Positions 7,916 to 18,400 of a stretch of 64,000 bases of DNA are shown here, in pieces. Numbering within the stretch: the stretch's first letter is position 1; the number at the start of each line of letters is the position of its first letter. This DNA comes from Bacteroidaceae bacterium (GTDB lineage Bacteria; Bacteroidota; Bacteroidia; Bacteroidales; Bacteroidaceae). The stretch is taken from positions 1-64,000 of the forward strand of contig JAFZVY010000160.1 in the NCBI GenBank assembly GCA_017617575.1. Reading direction: 5' to 3'. The notes beneath the pieces were generated by a model, which was not told the origin of the DNA, did not search any database, and saw only the letters and a list, made by a program, of their open reading frames with translations. The translations under genes and the position numbers were made by a program.

Positions 7916-10404
7916 ACGGTTAGTTTTATTGTTTTAGATAATTGTATTTCGTATTCATACACTCCGAGTTCCTTGTAAACCTTAACTGGTTCGAAACCTT
8001 TGAGCGGAGTCTTTGTCCTCACCTTAACGGTTGCGTTCAGCACTGTAGGAGTGATGGTTGCAGTAGAGAGCTTGCCATCCTTCCAAGCCACATCAACGAT
8101 GTAGCCGCCACGTGCATGAAGTCCCTTCACGCTACCCTCTCGCCATGCATCAGGAAGAGCAGGGAGAAGGAATATGGTAGAAGCATAATCGCTACCATCG
8201 TGTACTTCACCGAATGCACGCTCCTTAATGTCGAGCTCACTCTGCATAAGCATCTCGGCAATACCTGCAGTAGCACCGAAGTTACCGTCAATCTGGAATG
8301 GTGGATGAGCATCAAATAGATTAGGATAAGTGCGTCCATTAGGATACTGACGTGCCTGTCTGTCCTCTGGAAGAAGACGGAGCATATTGCTGAGGATAGT
8401 GTAAGCATGATTACCATCAAGCATACGCGCCCAGAAGTTAGTCTTCCAACCAAGACTCCAGCCTGTAGCCTCATCACCACGCTGATTGAGCGTTACGCCA
8501 GAAGCCTTCCAAAGGTCAGGAGTAGTGAAGGCGTTTATCTGATTAGATGGATAGAGACCATAGAGATGTGAGATGTGACGATGCTGGTCGTGTGGGTCAT
8601 CAATGTCCTCACGCCATTCCTGAAGCTGTCCGTACTGTCCCACCTTCATCTTAGGAATCATAGCGAGAGCGCGCTTAAGTTTCAACATGAACTCAGCATC
8701 CTTGCCAAGAACCAACGCTGCCTTGTAAGCCTGAGTGAGAGCATCACGTGCAATCTGGTTATCCATTGTACAGCCAGCAGTAACGGTGCTTGCCTTGCCA
8801 CGTCCACCATGCTCCGGTGATGTAGAAGGAACGACGATAAGCTCACCATTACGCTCTACCATATAGTCGAGGTAGAACTCAGCAGCACCCTTGAGGATTG
8901 GGTAGTACTCTTCAAGGAACTTGCCATCAAGAGTATATTGGAAATGATCCCAGATGTGAGTTGTGAGCCAAGCACCACCATTAGGGAACATTCCCCATGT
9001 AGCACCATCAAGCGGACCAGCTATGCGCCAGAGGTCTGTGTTGTGATGAGCCACCCAACCACGGCAACCATACATAACCTTTGCAGTCTCGGCACCTGTA
9101 ACGCTCAAGTCCTTAATCATGGAGAACAATGGTTCTGCATTGTCAGAAAGACCGCATACCTCTGCAGGCCAGTAGTTCATCTCCGCATTGATATTGATAG
9201 TGTACTTTGAATCCCAAGGTGCATTAAGGCTTGCGTTCCACACACCCTGAAGGTTGGCTGGCTGTCCACCTTTCTGCGAAGAAGAGATAAGTAGGTAGCG
9301 ACCATAGTTGAAAAGGAGCGCAACCATTCCCTGGTCCTTGCTTCCATAGAACTTATCAAGACGCTCAACCGTAGTGAGGTTCTTGTTACCACCCTCTGAT
9401 GGAAGAGCAAGCTTAACACGATTGTACTGCTCCTGATACTTGGCTACGTGACGCTTCATGAGGTCAGTGAGCTTATATCGCTCTACATTTACCAAATCAT
9501 CAAGAACCTTCTTGCTTGCATCGCCACTCACATCATGATAATTCACATAGTTAGTAGCAGCTGCTATATATACAGTAGCCTCAGTTGCATTCTTTACAGT
9601 AACAACGCCCTTGTCATTATCATTAGACGTTGAGATAATGCCATCACTATACACACGACTAATGCACTTTGCTTTAAGAGCAGACTTAATGCCTTCATGG
9701 TCTGCACCACAAATATCTGCATTCAACCATCCAAATACACACTTAGGCTCTTTACCCACAACATACTTCTTTGAAGAAGAAGTATAAGAAGCATTTGTCA
9801 ATGTCAAGCCCTGAGCAATGATTTGATTAGGTAATTGGCACTCCTGTGACATATCGAAGTTAAGCGCACCTTTCTTGCTTGACTTGATATTGACAACAAC
9901 AATGCCATCCGCAAGAGAAGCAAAAGCCGTGCGTGTATATTTCACTCCGCCACAAGTGTATGTAGTAGTTGTTACCGCACGAGTAAGATCGAGTTCACGC
10001 ACATAGTCCTTAACATCCTTGTGACCGAAGTTGAGCTTAAGGCTACCGAGAGTAAGGTACTTCATTCCGTGAGGGCCCTTGATGAACTCTCGGTTGATGA
10101 TGTTCTCAGCCTCACGTTCCTTACCATTGAAGATAAGGTCACGCACTTCATTGAGGTGATAGATGGATGTTGTACTATTGTTGTTGTGTGGTCCACCACT
10201 CCAGAACGTTTCCTCGTTCAGTTGGATTTCCTCCACATCAGTACCACCAAACACCATTGCACCCATACGGCTATTACCGATAGGGAGAGCTTCGAGCCAG
10301 TGTGTGGCAGGCTTGTCGTACCAAAGTCGCTGATCGTTATCCACGGCAGCTGAAGCCTTTGCTACGACAACCATTGTAAGCATTAGAGCTATTAGTTTCT
10401 TCAT
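7912..10404 (-). CDS. GH95 alpha-L-fucosidase or alpha-L-galactosidase
   Basis: 830 residues with a signal peptide ([19 protein letters not shown]). The N-terminal beta domain carries the family hallmarks [17 protein letters not shown] and [14 protein letters not shown]. The (alpha/alpha)6 barrel holds N404 and N406 ([12 protein letters not shown]), E531 (STSPEHGG) and D706 (FQIDGNFG), the equivalents, by motif, of the catalytic residues known from bifidobacterial AfcA. Family enzymes invert alpha-1,2-L-fucosides or, in some xylan clusters, remove alpha-L-galactose capping xylose branches. In this xylan-rich setting the L-galactosidase role is the better guess. First gene of the three-gene operon, with a -7 element at 10466-10473. 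Confidence 0.9.
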   Translation of the reverse strand: MKKLIALMLTMVVVAKASAAVDNDQRLWYDKPATHWLEALPIGNSRMGAMVFGGTDVEEIQLNEETFWSGGPHNNNSTTSIYHLNEVRDLIFNGKEREAENIINREFIKGPHGMKYLTLGSLKLNFGHKDVKDYVRELDLTRAVTTTTYTCGGVKYTRTAFASLADGIVVVNIKSSKKGALNFDMSQECQLPNQIIAQGLTLTNASYTSSSKKYVVGKEPKCVFGWLNADICGADHEGIKSALKAKCISRVYSDGIISTSNDNDKGVVTVKNATEATVYIAAATNYVNYHDVSGDASKKVLDDLVNVERYKLTDLMKRHVAKYQEQYNRVKLALPSEGGNKNLTTVERLDKFYGSKDQGMVALLFNYGRYLLISSSQKGGQPANLQGVWNASLNAPWDSKYTININAEMNYWPAEVCGLSDNAEPLFSMIKDLSVTGAETAKVMYGCRGWVAHHNTDLWRIAGPLDGATWGMFPNGGAWLTTHIWDHFQYTLDGKFLEEYYPILKGAAEFYLDYMVERNGELIVVPSTSPEHGGRGKASTVTAGCTMDNQIARDALTQAYKAALVLGKDAEFMLKLKRALAMIPKMKVGQYGQLQEWREDIDDPHDQHRHISHLYGLYPSNQINAFTTPDLWKASGVTLNQRGDEATGWSLGWKTNFWARMLDGNHAYTILSNMLRLLPEDRQARQYPNGRTYPNLFDAHPPFQIDGNFGATAGIAEMLMQSELDIKERAFGEVHDGSDYASTIFLLPALPDAWREGSVKGLHARGGYIVDVAWKDGKLSTATITPTVLNATVKVRTKTPLKGFEPVKVYKELGVYEYEIQLSKTIKLTV

Positions 10405-10465
10405 AAAATAGTTTGTAATGTTTAGTTAGTCAGTAATGCAATATTCAGTTTGCATCTTTACAAGG

Positions 10466-10473
10466 CAAAGATA
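10466..10473 (-). promoter_or_regulatory. -7 promoter element of the GH95-GH43-GH43 operon
   Basis: On the reverse strand it reads TATCTTTG, matching TAnnTTTG, 61 bases upstream of the GH95 ATG and just after the terminator of the preceding gene. No strong -33 TTTG at the expected spacing. Confidence 0.5.
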
Positions 10474-10478
10474 ACAAA

Positions 10479-10513
10479 AAAAGCAACATCACACTTTCAT
10501 GTAATGTTGCTTA
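10479..10513 (-). terminator. Rho-independent terminator of the 1090-residue gene
   Basis: On the reverse strand AAGCAACAT and ATGTTGCTT form a 9-bp stem followed by a run of seven T. It separates the 10567-13839 gene from the GH95 operon, showing these are different transcription units. Confidence 0.75.
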
Positions 10514-10566
10514 TATTTATGATTATGTTACAAAGGCAAGGCGCACCTCGCCTTTGTACTTATCGC

Positions 10567-13500
10567 TTACTTTACAATCTTAACTACTGAGCCGTCAGCC
10601 ATCTTAACGATGTTGATACCCTTCTTCATACCGTTAGTCTTGATACCAGACAATGTGAAGAATTCCTTAGCTTCAGCATTAACATTTACTGTGCTTACAC
10701 CTGTTGGAGTCTCAGTACCGAGGTAGAACAACTTGAAGTTATCGAAGATACACCAGTCAGCACCAATCTTAACGCTCTTGCGGAGACCGAATGAGAGAGT
10801 ACCCTTCTCGTCAACCATAACCATTACCTTGTTGATGTAAGCCTCTGGGCTCTGCTGGAATCTCCACATAGCACCCTCCATAGAGTTTGGATAGTAGAGA
10901 GTAACCTTAATCTCTTCGCCCATCTCGTCATAGTCTGTCACCTCGAATGAAGCATCCCATGGATGGCTCTTGATTGCCTCATCATCAAACTCTGTAATAT
11001 CCTTAGTAACCATGTTACCATCATCCCAAGCCTCAAATCTCTTAACCATACCACGTTCTGTGTAGTATTCAGAAGCGAATGAAGTCATGTAAGTTGTTCT
11101 CTCATTAGCATAAAGCACAACATTGTGATTCTCCCACAACTCTACGTCTGACAAGCTACCCTCTACGAAGTTAGTGTACATGTTGCTGTAGTTGTTACCA
11201 TCACGATAGAAGCCCTGTACCTGAACCATGTAGCATCCTGCAGGAAGACCATATACTGTCTGGTTGATGTTGAATGTCTTGTCATAAAACTCTGCATCCT
11301 TGAAGTTTTCATTAACTGAAAGACCAGGAGCATTCCATCCTGTAGTACCCTTAGAGAAGTCTGCGTTAACGACAAAGGCAGTAACATCAACTGGCTTAGC
11401 CTCAGAAGCATTCTTTATTTCATCAGTAGCAGCGAAGAACACCTTGTGGTAAGCATATTCAAGTTCTGTCTGACGCTCACGAACCTGAGCAGCAGTGCAG
11501 TAGTTAGCCTTGAAGTAGTCATTGTTAGCAGTCAAGATTTCAGAAATAGAAGTTTCGTCAGTATAAGCATCAATAGCGTTAACAACAGCGAAGTAAGCAT
11601 TCAATGCTTCATAAGCCTCCTTTACGACCAACTCATTCTTGTAGTCATTACCCTCAACATCACGCTTTGAAACCTTTAATGCCTCATCACAAAGTGCAAG
11701 ATAAGCCTCGTTTGGCTCACCCATGAGAATATCTACGATATTCTCGAACTCTTCTACAACCTTTTTAGCCTCATCAATATATGCCTGAGTCTCTTCCAAA
11801 GCGCTCATAGCAGCAAGATACTCCTCTGGAGTCTTGATTTCAGCAGGAACCTTTGCATACAATGCACTTGCATTAGCCTTATCACCTTTGAGCCACAATT
11901 CCTCAATACCAGCCTCTACTGAAGAAATCTGGTCAGCGAGAAGAACTCGGAAGTTTGGAGTCTCACCGTAGTAGTAGAGACGGAAACCAGTAAATGCTGC
12001 GAAACCATTATCCTCACCAGCAATGAGAACCTCATTGTTAGTAACCTGAATCATCTGAGTCTCAAGTTCCTTCCACTGGTTGATGTCATTGCCCCACCAG
12101 CCACCTGGTGTGAGGTATTCTGACATTGACTTGTTATCACCAGACTGGATGAAGATGTGGTTACGACAGTTGTCGTTCCAATCATTAGACCATGTCTGAG
12201 CCAAAGCCTTAAGCTTATAGTATCCATTTGGAAGACCTGTCACAACCTGACAAGTACGATTATAGCCATCGTGAACGAGGTCCCACTTCTTTGCGCAAGG
12301 CAACTTGTCGTTCCAATAGATAGAAAGGTGACCACCTTCAGTACCCTCTGAGAACCAAGCATTCTTTACGCTTGTATCATTAGAGATTGTTACACCTGCT
12401 GCAATTGCTGGAACATCGTAAGTAACCTGCTCGTTGTTCTCAGTAACAGTGTGAGTAGTCTTATCTGTACCATCACAGTCATCGAATTTTGCCCAATTAG
12501 AAGCCATTACTTCTTCATTTGGAACCCACTGTTGATTCTCATTGTCCCATGTTGGTTCATACTCTGGCAAGCAGAAGAATGGATAAGTAACTGCGAATGT
12601 GAAATCGTAAGAACCATCCTCTGAAGCCTCGCTCATTACGTAAGCCATACGAGCCTGTGCAAGTTCATCGTAAGCCTTTGCGAAAGTATCGAGTCCCTCC
12701 TCATCTCTTGTAGCATTAGTATCAACAAGTCTTTCTGCCTTTGCTAAAGCTGACTCAAAGTCAGACTTTCCTGGATAATCAGTTCTGCTTACAAGAAGCT
12801 TAGCTGTATTGCATAGGCTACGCAAAGCAATGTGTGAATTTCTTGCAGCAACAATTTCGTCATACAACTTATTAAGAGACTCAATTGCTGCGTTGCACTC
12901 ATCAACAGACATCTTAGTTGCATCAACATATGCCTCTTCTACAGTCTCTGAAAGAACGTCATAGAAAATGCCATAGATAGTCTCATCATCTTCAAGAGAG
13001 TTTGAATAGTCAATAAGCTTTGCATATGCAGCACCAACTGCACTTCTCTTAGCGAGAATCTCAGCATTGTCAGCTACGTCACCATTGTAAATCATCTGGA
13101 AGTTAGTAACCATGAATGAGTCCTGACCTCTTGATGGAATCTTAGTTACACCAAGACGAACATAACCGTCACTCATTACGAAGAAGTCAACCAAATTGTA
13201 TGCTTCCTCGTCGCTTACCCATGTTGGAGAGTAGTAACCCTTGCCAAACCATACGAGTGAACCGTCAACAGAACAAGGTCCACAAGCAACACCGCCCTTT
13301 ACATTATAGCTACCATCTGTCATCCAGCTTGGTTGGTCACCTGTAGCAAAGAAAAGCTGCTCACCACGCATCTCATAGAGACGTGGCATCAATGGATTCT
13401 CAAAACGGAGATATCCCTTCTTAAATTCCTTTGTATTTACGTCATATGTTCCATCTTGAACATACAACTGTGCATTGTACTCAAAATCGTCATTGTCAAA

Positions 13501-13839
13501 TGCTGTTGGGTCACCAGACTCATTCTGGTCTGAGCCACCGCAACGATAGTATCCCTGACACTGGAGACGATACTGTCCCTTTGGGAGATAAACATACTGG
13601 AACAAATCGCAATCTGATCCATCATAAACTTCAAAAAGGCCGCCAGTCTCAGTAGTAGAACCTGAGCCCTTTGTCAATGTCCAATAATCCATTGGATTGT
13701 TTTCAAACTTGAGGTTACCCCAACCAATCTTGTCAGAGATATCCTCACCCTTAGTCCAGTTGCTAGCATCTACGTTCTGCTGCGCAAACGTAACAGAAGA
13801 GAATGCAGCAAATGCCACACCTAGTAAAGATTTTTTCAT
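10567..13839 (-). CDS. Large secreted multi-module protein, probable carbohydrate binding
   Basis: 1090 residues with a signal peptide ending FAQQ. Three segments share a pattern of turn, strand and aromatic residues: LPKGQYRLQCQGYYR (about 85), LPNGYYKLKALAQTW (about 535) and LPAGCYMVQVQGFYRDG (about 861). Each sits in a block that looks like a galactose-binding or CBM-like beta-sandwich. Two helical, Ala/Glu-rich linkers (about 250-410 and 645-815) separate them. The end (FFTLSGIKTNGMKKGINIV...KIVK) belongs to the tail type shared by six proteins here. I see no catalytic motif. It may bind decorated xylan or cell-surface glycan; that is inference. Transcribed alone, with a terminator at 10479-10513. 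Confidence 0.7.
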   Translation of the reverse strand: MKKSLLGVAFAAFSSVTFAQQNVDASNWTKGEDISDKIGWGNLKFENNPMDYWTLTKGSGSTTETGGLFEVYDGSDCDLFQYVYLPKGQYRLQCQGYYRCGGSDQNESGDPTAFDNDDFEYNAQLYVQDGTYDVNTKEFKKGYLRFENPLMPRLYEMRGEQLFFATGDQPSWMTDGSYNVKGGVACGPCSVDGSLVWFGKGYYSPTWVSDEEAYNLVDFFVMSDGYVRLGVTKIPSRGQDSFMVTNFQMIYNGDVADNAEILAKRSAVGAAYAKLIDYSNSLEDDETIYGIFYDVLSETVEEAYVDATKMSVDECNAAIESLNKLYDEIVAARNSHIALRSLCNTAKLLVSRTDYPGKSDFESALAKAERLVDTNATRDEEGLDTFAKAYDELAQARMAYVMSEASEDGSYDFTFAVTYPFFCLPEYEPTWDNENQQWVPNEEVMASNWAKFDDCDGTDKTTHTVTENNEQVTYDVPAIAAGVTISNDTSVKNAWFSEGTEGGHLSIYWNDKLPCAKKWDLVHDGYNRTCQVVTGLPNGYYKLKALAQTWSNDWNDNCRNHIFIQSGDNKSMSEYLTPGGWWGNDINQWKELETQMIQVTNNEVLIAGEDNGFAAFTGFRLYYYGETPNFRVLLADQISSVEAGIEELWLKGDKANASALYAKVPAEIKTPEEYLAAMSALEETQAYIDEAKKVVEEFENIVDILMGEPNEAYLALCDEALKVSKRDVEGNDYKNELVVKEAYEALNAYFAVVNAIDAYTDETSISEILTANNDYFKANYCTAAQVRERQTELEYAYHKVFFAATDEIKNASEAKPVDVTAFVVNADFSKGTTGWNAPGLSVNENFKDAEFYDKTFNINQTVYGLPAGCYMVQVQGFYRDGNNYSNMYTNFVEGSLSDVELWENHNVVLYANERTTYMTSFASEYYTERGMVKRFEAWDDGNMVTKDITEFDDEAIKSHPWDASFEVTDYDEMGEEIKVTLYYPNSMEGAMWRFQQSPEAYINKVMVMVDEKGTLSFGLRKSVKIGADWCIFDNFKLFYLGTETPTGVSTVNVNAEAKEFFTLSGIKTNGMKKGINIVKMADGSVVKIVK

Positions 13840-14152
13840 AAAAATAAAATATCAGTTAAAATACGGTTAATTAAGGCTTGTATCAGTCCTGCAATCAGAA
13901 CCGCCTTAAAAATTCGGGGACAAAATAAGCACAATATTTCCGCCAAAGCTTTTTGTTTTGTTACAAGAGTTTTCCAAAATGTAAGATTTGGCTTGTTTTT
14001 CCGCTTTTTTCCACAAACTTCACACCATTTGCTCCCATAATGCGTTGCAGTATATATATAATAGGTATAAAGTACACCTTTTTAGTACCATCATTCATGA
14101 TACAATCTAACGCAATATTTCACGTTTCTCGGACAAAAAACAACAAACAAAA
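13840..14152. other. Intergenic region, leader of the 1090-residue gene
   Basis: About 310 bases with no gene. It should contain the reverse-strand promoter of the 1090-residue gene, but I see no perfect TAnnTTTG. The right part is AT-rich and unremarkable. Confidence 0.4.
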
Positions 14153-14209
14153 AGCCGTTTTAGAGCCATTGATATTGGAATCCTTTCCAACACCAGCCCT
14201 AAAACGGCT
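14153..14209 (-). terminator. Terminator hairpin of the HTCS gene
   Basis: Arms AGCCGTTTTAGAGC (14153-14166) and GCCCTAAAACGGCT (14196-14209) pair with one mismatch. A smaller TTGGAA/TTCCAA hairpin nests inside. On the reverse strand it lies 52 bases after the HTCS stop and runs into T-rich sequence. Confidence 0.65.
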
Positions 14210-14260
14210 ATTATTGATATATATACAAGCCCTGTGTCTGTTGGGGGAGCCCCCACCCTT

Positions 14261-17200
14261 CTATTGCTTATGTTCCTTCACATACTCCGATGGAGTCATA
14301 CCATACAATTCTTTGAAACTTGTGGAGAATGTAGAGAGAGTACGGAAACCTGTTGCCACGCTCACACCCGTCACGTCCATCTTGTGTTCAAGAAGGAGAC
14401 GTGCAGCCTGTTGCAATCGTATTGTCTTAACATAGTTGAGAGGCGTCTGCCCTGTCAGTTCCTTTATCTTTCTGTAGAAATGAACACGGCTGAATCCGAT
14501 AGTGTCAGCTATTGACTCCACAGACATATCAGGGTCATCAATATGCTTACTGATAAGCTTATTCACCTTTTCAAGGAACTGCTGGTCTGGTGACACAATA
14601 TCAATCTTCTCTATTGTTGACTCCTTAACCATGTCAGCACCGTAGCGACCCTTGAGTGCCACACGTGACATGAGGAGGTTATTTACAGTTGCACGAAGAA
14701 GCTCAAGATTGAATGGCTTTGTCACATAGGCATCAGCACCAATCACAGCACCTGCAATCCTATCGGCATCAGTGGCCTTGGCTGTAAGGAGAACAACAGG
14801 TATGTGACACGTATTATAGTTTGCCTTGATACGCTTGCACAACTCATTACCATCCATAACTGGCATGGAGATATCAGATATTACTAAGTCAACGGCATCA
14901 GGATTCTTCTGTACATAGTCCCAAGCATCCTTTCCATTGCCACACTCCATAATGTTGTACTCAGCTTCCAACTCTGAGTGTATGTACTGGCGAATCTCAA
15001 TCTCGTCGTCCACAACAACTACGTTGCATTTCTTGCCCGACTTCTTTGCCACCGTAGCAGCCAATGGAGTAATCTCTGGTTCACGCACCTCCTGTGGCTG
15101 TTCCTCTGCTTCCTTAACCTCAACAGCAGTACACTTTGACTCGTCACCCATTGGCATCTGTACGTACATATCCGTACCCTTACCCTCTGGGTTGTCCCTT
15201 ACTTCTATAGAACCATTATGAAGTCCAACGAGCAAGTAAGTAAGGTTAAGACCAATACCAGTACCGATGTAACCATTCTGATGCTGTGAAGAATAGAAGC
15301 GACGGAACACCTTAGTCTTCTCCTCGTCAGGAATACCGACACCATTGTCTATCACCTCTATTGTGAACGACTGAGCATCAGTGACAGAAAGTACGAGCTT
15401 GATACTTCCGCCATCTGGAGTAAACTTGAAGGCGTTGCTAAGAAGATTCATCACAATCTTGTCAAGACTCTGTGCATCCACATACACGTCAAGCTTGTCC
15501 ATAGAGTGTACGAACTCGTAGTCGATTGAACGAGAGCGAGCACTTATCTCGAACACCTCAAAGAGGCTCTGGAGGAATGACACTGCCTCAACCTTAGTAT
15601 ATTCTATAGTGAACTCACCCTTCTCAATCTTACGTACATCCATCAACTGATTGATAAGGCGGAGAATACGCTGTGCATTCTGGTGCATCAACTTGTAGTT
15701 ACGCTGATGTACCTCATCCTTGTCTATGTTCATCAACTTCTCAAGAGGAGAGAGAATCAATGTCATAGGCGTACGTATCTCATGGCTTATGTTCATGAAG
15801 AACTGGATGCGAGCCTCGTTAAGTTGCTCCTTCTGTCTGTGATGCTCAAGTACCTTGCGAGCACGAATACGCTCCTTCACCTGCAAGTAGATAAAGTAAG
15901 CAGCAAGAAGGAACAGCAAGAGATAAATCACCTTTGCAATGACAGACGCATACCATGCAGGATGAACGCATATTGTCAATTCCTTCTCAGAAAGAGCCAC
16001 GTCACTATGCAAAGCACGTACCTTGACCACGTAAGTACCCGGAGCCATATTGATGAATGACACAGTGTGCTGGTCAACACCAAGTCCTACCCAGTCACCG
16101 TCATTGACAGAATACTCATAGCGAATGCCCTGACCAGATATGTTCATCACAGCAAGGTCAAAGCTGAAAGTATTATCCGTTGCACAGAGGTCAACACGAC
16201 TTGCATCAGTTATACATCCCTCGTATGCAGTATAGTAGCCAGACTTCTGTCCACCGCTTAAGCTCTTACCGAACACATAGAAATCGACAATCTGCACTAC
16301 CGCATCCGAACTTATTCCTGTAGAAGACACCACTTCATCAGGGCGGAAGTAAGTGAGACCGTTTATACCACCGAAGTAGAGGACACCATCCATAAGCATG
16401 GAAGCATTGTCCGCAAACTCCTCGTTCTGCAATCCATCTACCTCGAAGTAGTTGTGTACAGCCCTACCCTTCTCTGGGTCGAAGCAACACAATCCTCTAT
16501 GAGTTGACAACCAAATGGAACGTCCGTCCTTACTAATCTCAAGACTTGTCACCACGTCACTTGGAAGACCGTCATCTGTAGTGTAAATCTTGCAGTTGTT
16601 ACGGTCAGAAGCAGTCCACTTGAGCAGACCGTCAGTAGTAGCTGCCCATACTGTACCATTGGCATCAACCCTGAGTGCATTTATCTGAAGTCCCACTCCA
16701 CATCGTGCAACCGCCTGGAGCTTGTTTTCATTACCAAGGTTAAATATTTCCAATCCATCAGCAGTACCAACACACACGCGGTTACCACTCACCTTGATGG
16801 ACTTAACGTAAGTGTTCACCAACACCCTGTATTTCTTCTGCGCAGAAGCATTAGTAACAGCCGTGAACGTCTCTATCGTTCCCTTAGCTGGATAATAGAC
16901 ACTTATACCATTACCCATGGTAGCCACCCATATATTGCCATTATGGTCAATATCAACGGAATAAGCATTCGACAAGTTGCCACCACCCTTCACTGTCTTG
17001 CCAATATTGGTAATCTGACCTGTACGTGTATTGTACTGCATGAAGTCGCCGATGGCAGAACCGATGAACATATTACCGTCATTATCCTGACAAATGGCAG
17101 ATACCGTTGTAGGAAGACCATCCACATGGCTACCCGTACGACCATCAAGACTAATCTGGTACAAGCCACAGTTGTCAGTAGCCACCCACACACCGTCCTT

Positions 17201-18313
17201 GCCCTTGTTGGCAACGGCAGTCACACAGTTAGTACCAATAACGTTGCAAGAAGAAGAGTTTCTTCCTACATATGAGAAGAGAGTGCGACTGAAAGGCATG
17301 ACAAAGACACCCTTCCAGAACACGCCTATCCAAAGATTCTGCTTATTGTCAAACAGCACATCCTTCACATTTGCCTGTGTAAAATCAAAGTCAAGGGAAC
17401 GCACGTTACTCTGCATAAATCTCTTTGTGTGTACATTATAGAGCTTGAGTCCCTGTCCGTCCGTACATACTCCCACGTAACCGTTCTCAGCATTGACTAC
17501 GGTTGACGTAACGAAGTTCTCATTGTCTGGAGAAATCTTGACAAGCTGCTTAGCCTTCAAATCATAGCGGAAAAGACCGTCGTGAAGACGACCGACATAC
17601 ACGTTGTCATCATCGCCAAGACAAGCACACACAACGTCATTGCTATTGTCAATGCGCACGAATGACTTTGTGCCCTTCTTCTTGTAGTGCAACTCGTGCA
17701 TATCGTTCACAACAAACAGGTCACCCTTTGAGTTCCTGACAAGCTGTGCACACGAAACATTTGAAGTGATGTAGTCCGAACAACTCTTGCACACAAGCTC
17801 ACCATTCTCTTCCACCACGTTATAGCTGACGTAGCCACCCACGAAGGCAGCCACCTCCTTGTCGCTCATCTTGTACATGGAAGACACGTGAAGGGGAAGC
17901 GTGTCGTTGTTCTCTCCAAGGAATGGTATTAAACGGAAAGAGTCTGTACGATAATTATACTCGTACAGACCTCTCTTTGTTCCTACAAGTACACGATTAT
18001 TGTCAAACTCCATCAAGCACACAACATAGTTGAAGCCAAGCGAGTTGGCATTATGCTTGTCGTGATAGTATCCACGGAGCTTGGCACCGTCATATCTAAA
18101 GAGTCCGTCCTGCGTTCCAATCCACACATTGCTACGGGAATCTTGATAGATATCGCGCACCTGACTATTTTGTAAGCCTTGTTTTGGTGTCAAGGATATA
18201 ACATTCTGACCGTTTACATTTACGTTAGTAAGTAAACAGGCCAGTAAAACAAAGGCATAAAATCTTGCAGATAATCTTTTGGCTAATTGAGTGTTAGTAA
18301 TAGAGATATTCAT
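14261..18313 (-). CDS. Hybrid two-component system (HTCS) sensor-regulator
   Basis: 1350 residues. The signal peptide or first membrane anchor is FYAFVLLACLLTNV. The periplasmic sensor is a two-part beta-propeller of repeated segments such as DIYQDSRSNVWIGTQDGLF and VWVATDNCGLY (about 35-680), then a Y_Y_Y immunoglobulin-like domain (about 690-790). A membrane helix follows (VIYLLLFLLAAYFIYLQV, about 800). The histidine kinase has H844 (ISHEIRTPMT) and an ATPase domain (DNGVGIP, GTGIGLNL). A receiver follows with D1147 (VISDISMPVMDG) and the protein ends in an AraC-type DNA-binding domain. Such proteins bind a specific oligosaccharide in the periplasm and activate the matching polysaccharide locus; here xylan fragments are the likely signal. 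A strong hairpin lies just before its start codon. Confidence 0.93.
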   Translation of the reverse strand: MNISITNTQLAKRLSARFYAFVLLACLLTNVNVNGQNVISLTPKQGLQNSQVRDIYQDSRSNVWIGTQDGLFRYDGAKLRGYYHDKHNANSLGFNYVVCLMEFDNNRVLVGTKRGLYEYNYRTDSFRLIPFLGENNDTLPLHVSSMYKMSDKEVAAFVGGYVSYNVVEENGELVCKSCSDYITSNVSCAQLVRNSKGDLFVVNDMHELHYKKKGTKSFVRIDNSNDVVCACLGDDDNVYVGRLHDGLFRYDLKAKQLVKISPDNENFVTSTVVNAENGYVGVCTDGQGLKLYNVHTKRFMQSNVRSLDFDFTQANVKDVLFDNKQNLWIGVFWKGVFVMPFSRTLFSYVGRNSSSCNVIGTNCVTAVANKGKDGVWVATDNCGLYQISLDGRTGSHVDGLPTTVSAICQDNDGNMFIGSAIGDFMQYNTRTGQITNIGKTVKGGGNLSNAYSVDIDHNGNIWVATMGNGISVYYPAKGTIETFTAVTNASAQKKYRVLVNTYVKSIKVSGNRVCVGTADGLEIFNLGNENKLQAVARCGVGLQINALRVDANGTVWAATTDGLLKWTASDRNNCKIYTTDDGLPSDVVTSLEISKDGRSIWLSTHRGLCCFDPEKGRAVHNYFEVDGLQNEEFADNASMLMDGVLYFGGINGLTYFRPDEVVSSTGISSDAVVQIVDFYVFGKSLSGGQKSGYYTAYEGCITDASRVDLCATDNTFSFDLAVMNISGQGIRYEYSVNDGDWVGLGVDQHTVSFINMAPGTYVVKVRALHSDVALSEKELTICVHPAWYASVIAKVIYLLLFLLAAYFIYLQVKERIRARKVLEHHRQKEQLNEARIQFFMNISHEIRTPMTLILSPLEKLMNIDKDEVHQRNYKLMHQNAQRILRLINQLMDVRKIEKGEFTIEYTKVEAVSFLQSLFEVFEISARSRSIDYEFVHSMDKLDVYVDAQSLDKIVMNLLSNAFKFTPDGGSIKLVLSVTDAQSFTIEVIDNGVGIPDEEKTKVFRRFYSSQHQNGYIGTGIGLNLTYLLVGLHNGSIEVRDNPEGKGTDMYVQMPMGDESKCTAVEVKEAEEQPQEVREPEITPLAATVAKKSGKKCNVVVVDDEIEIRQYIHSELEAEYNIMECGNGKDAWDYVQKNPDAVDLVISDISMPVMDGNELCKRIKANYNTCHIPVVLLTAKATDADRIAGAVIGADAYVTKPFNLELLRATVNNLLMSRVALKGRYGADMVKESTIEKIDIVSPDQQFLEKVNKLISKHIDDPDMSVESIADTIGFSRVHFYRKIKELTGQTPLNYVKTIRLQQAARLLLEHKMDVTGVSVATGFRTLSTFSTSFKELYGMTPSEYVKEHKQ

Positions 18314-18327
18314 AAAAGGATTTCTTT

Positions 18328-18367
18328 AGGTGCGTCAATACAACGGCATTGTTGTAGAGACGCACCT
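18328..18367 (-). promoter_or_regulatory. Hairpin in the HTCS 5' leader
   Basis: AGGTGCGTC (18328-18336) pairs exactly with GACGCACCT (18359-18367). Inside, TACAAC (18339-18344) pairs with GTTGTA (18351-18356). It lies 14 bases upstream of the HTCS ATG and inside the expected leader. No T run follows it on the reverse strand, so it does not look like a terminator; control of translation or RNA stability is possible. Confidence 0.5.
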
Positions 18368-18386
18368 TTATTTATATTTGCAAGTG

Positions 18387-18394
18387 CAAAGATA
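18387..18394 (-). promoter_or_regulatory. -7 promoter element for the HTCS gene
   Basis: On the reverse strand it reads TATCTTTG. It sits in the 87-base gap between the upstream esterase stop and the HTCS start, giving a leader of about 65 bases. No good -33 box. Confidence 0.45.
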
Positions 18395-18400
18395 ACGAAA

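Noticed and set aside
18328..18367. Terminator of the upstream double-esterase gene
   Set aside because: On the reverse strand the stem is followed by AAAGAAAT, not a T run, and it lies downstream of a -7 element for the HTCS gene.
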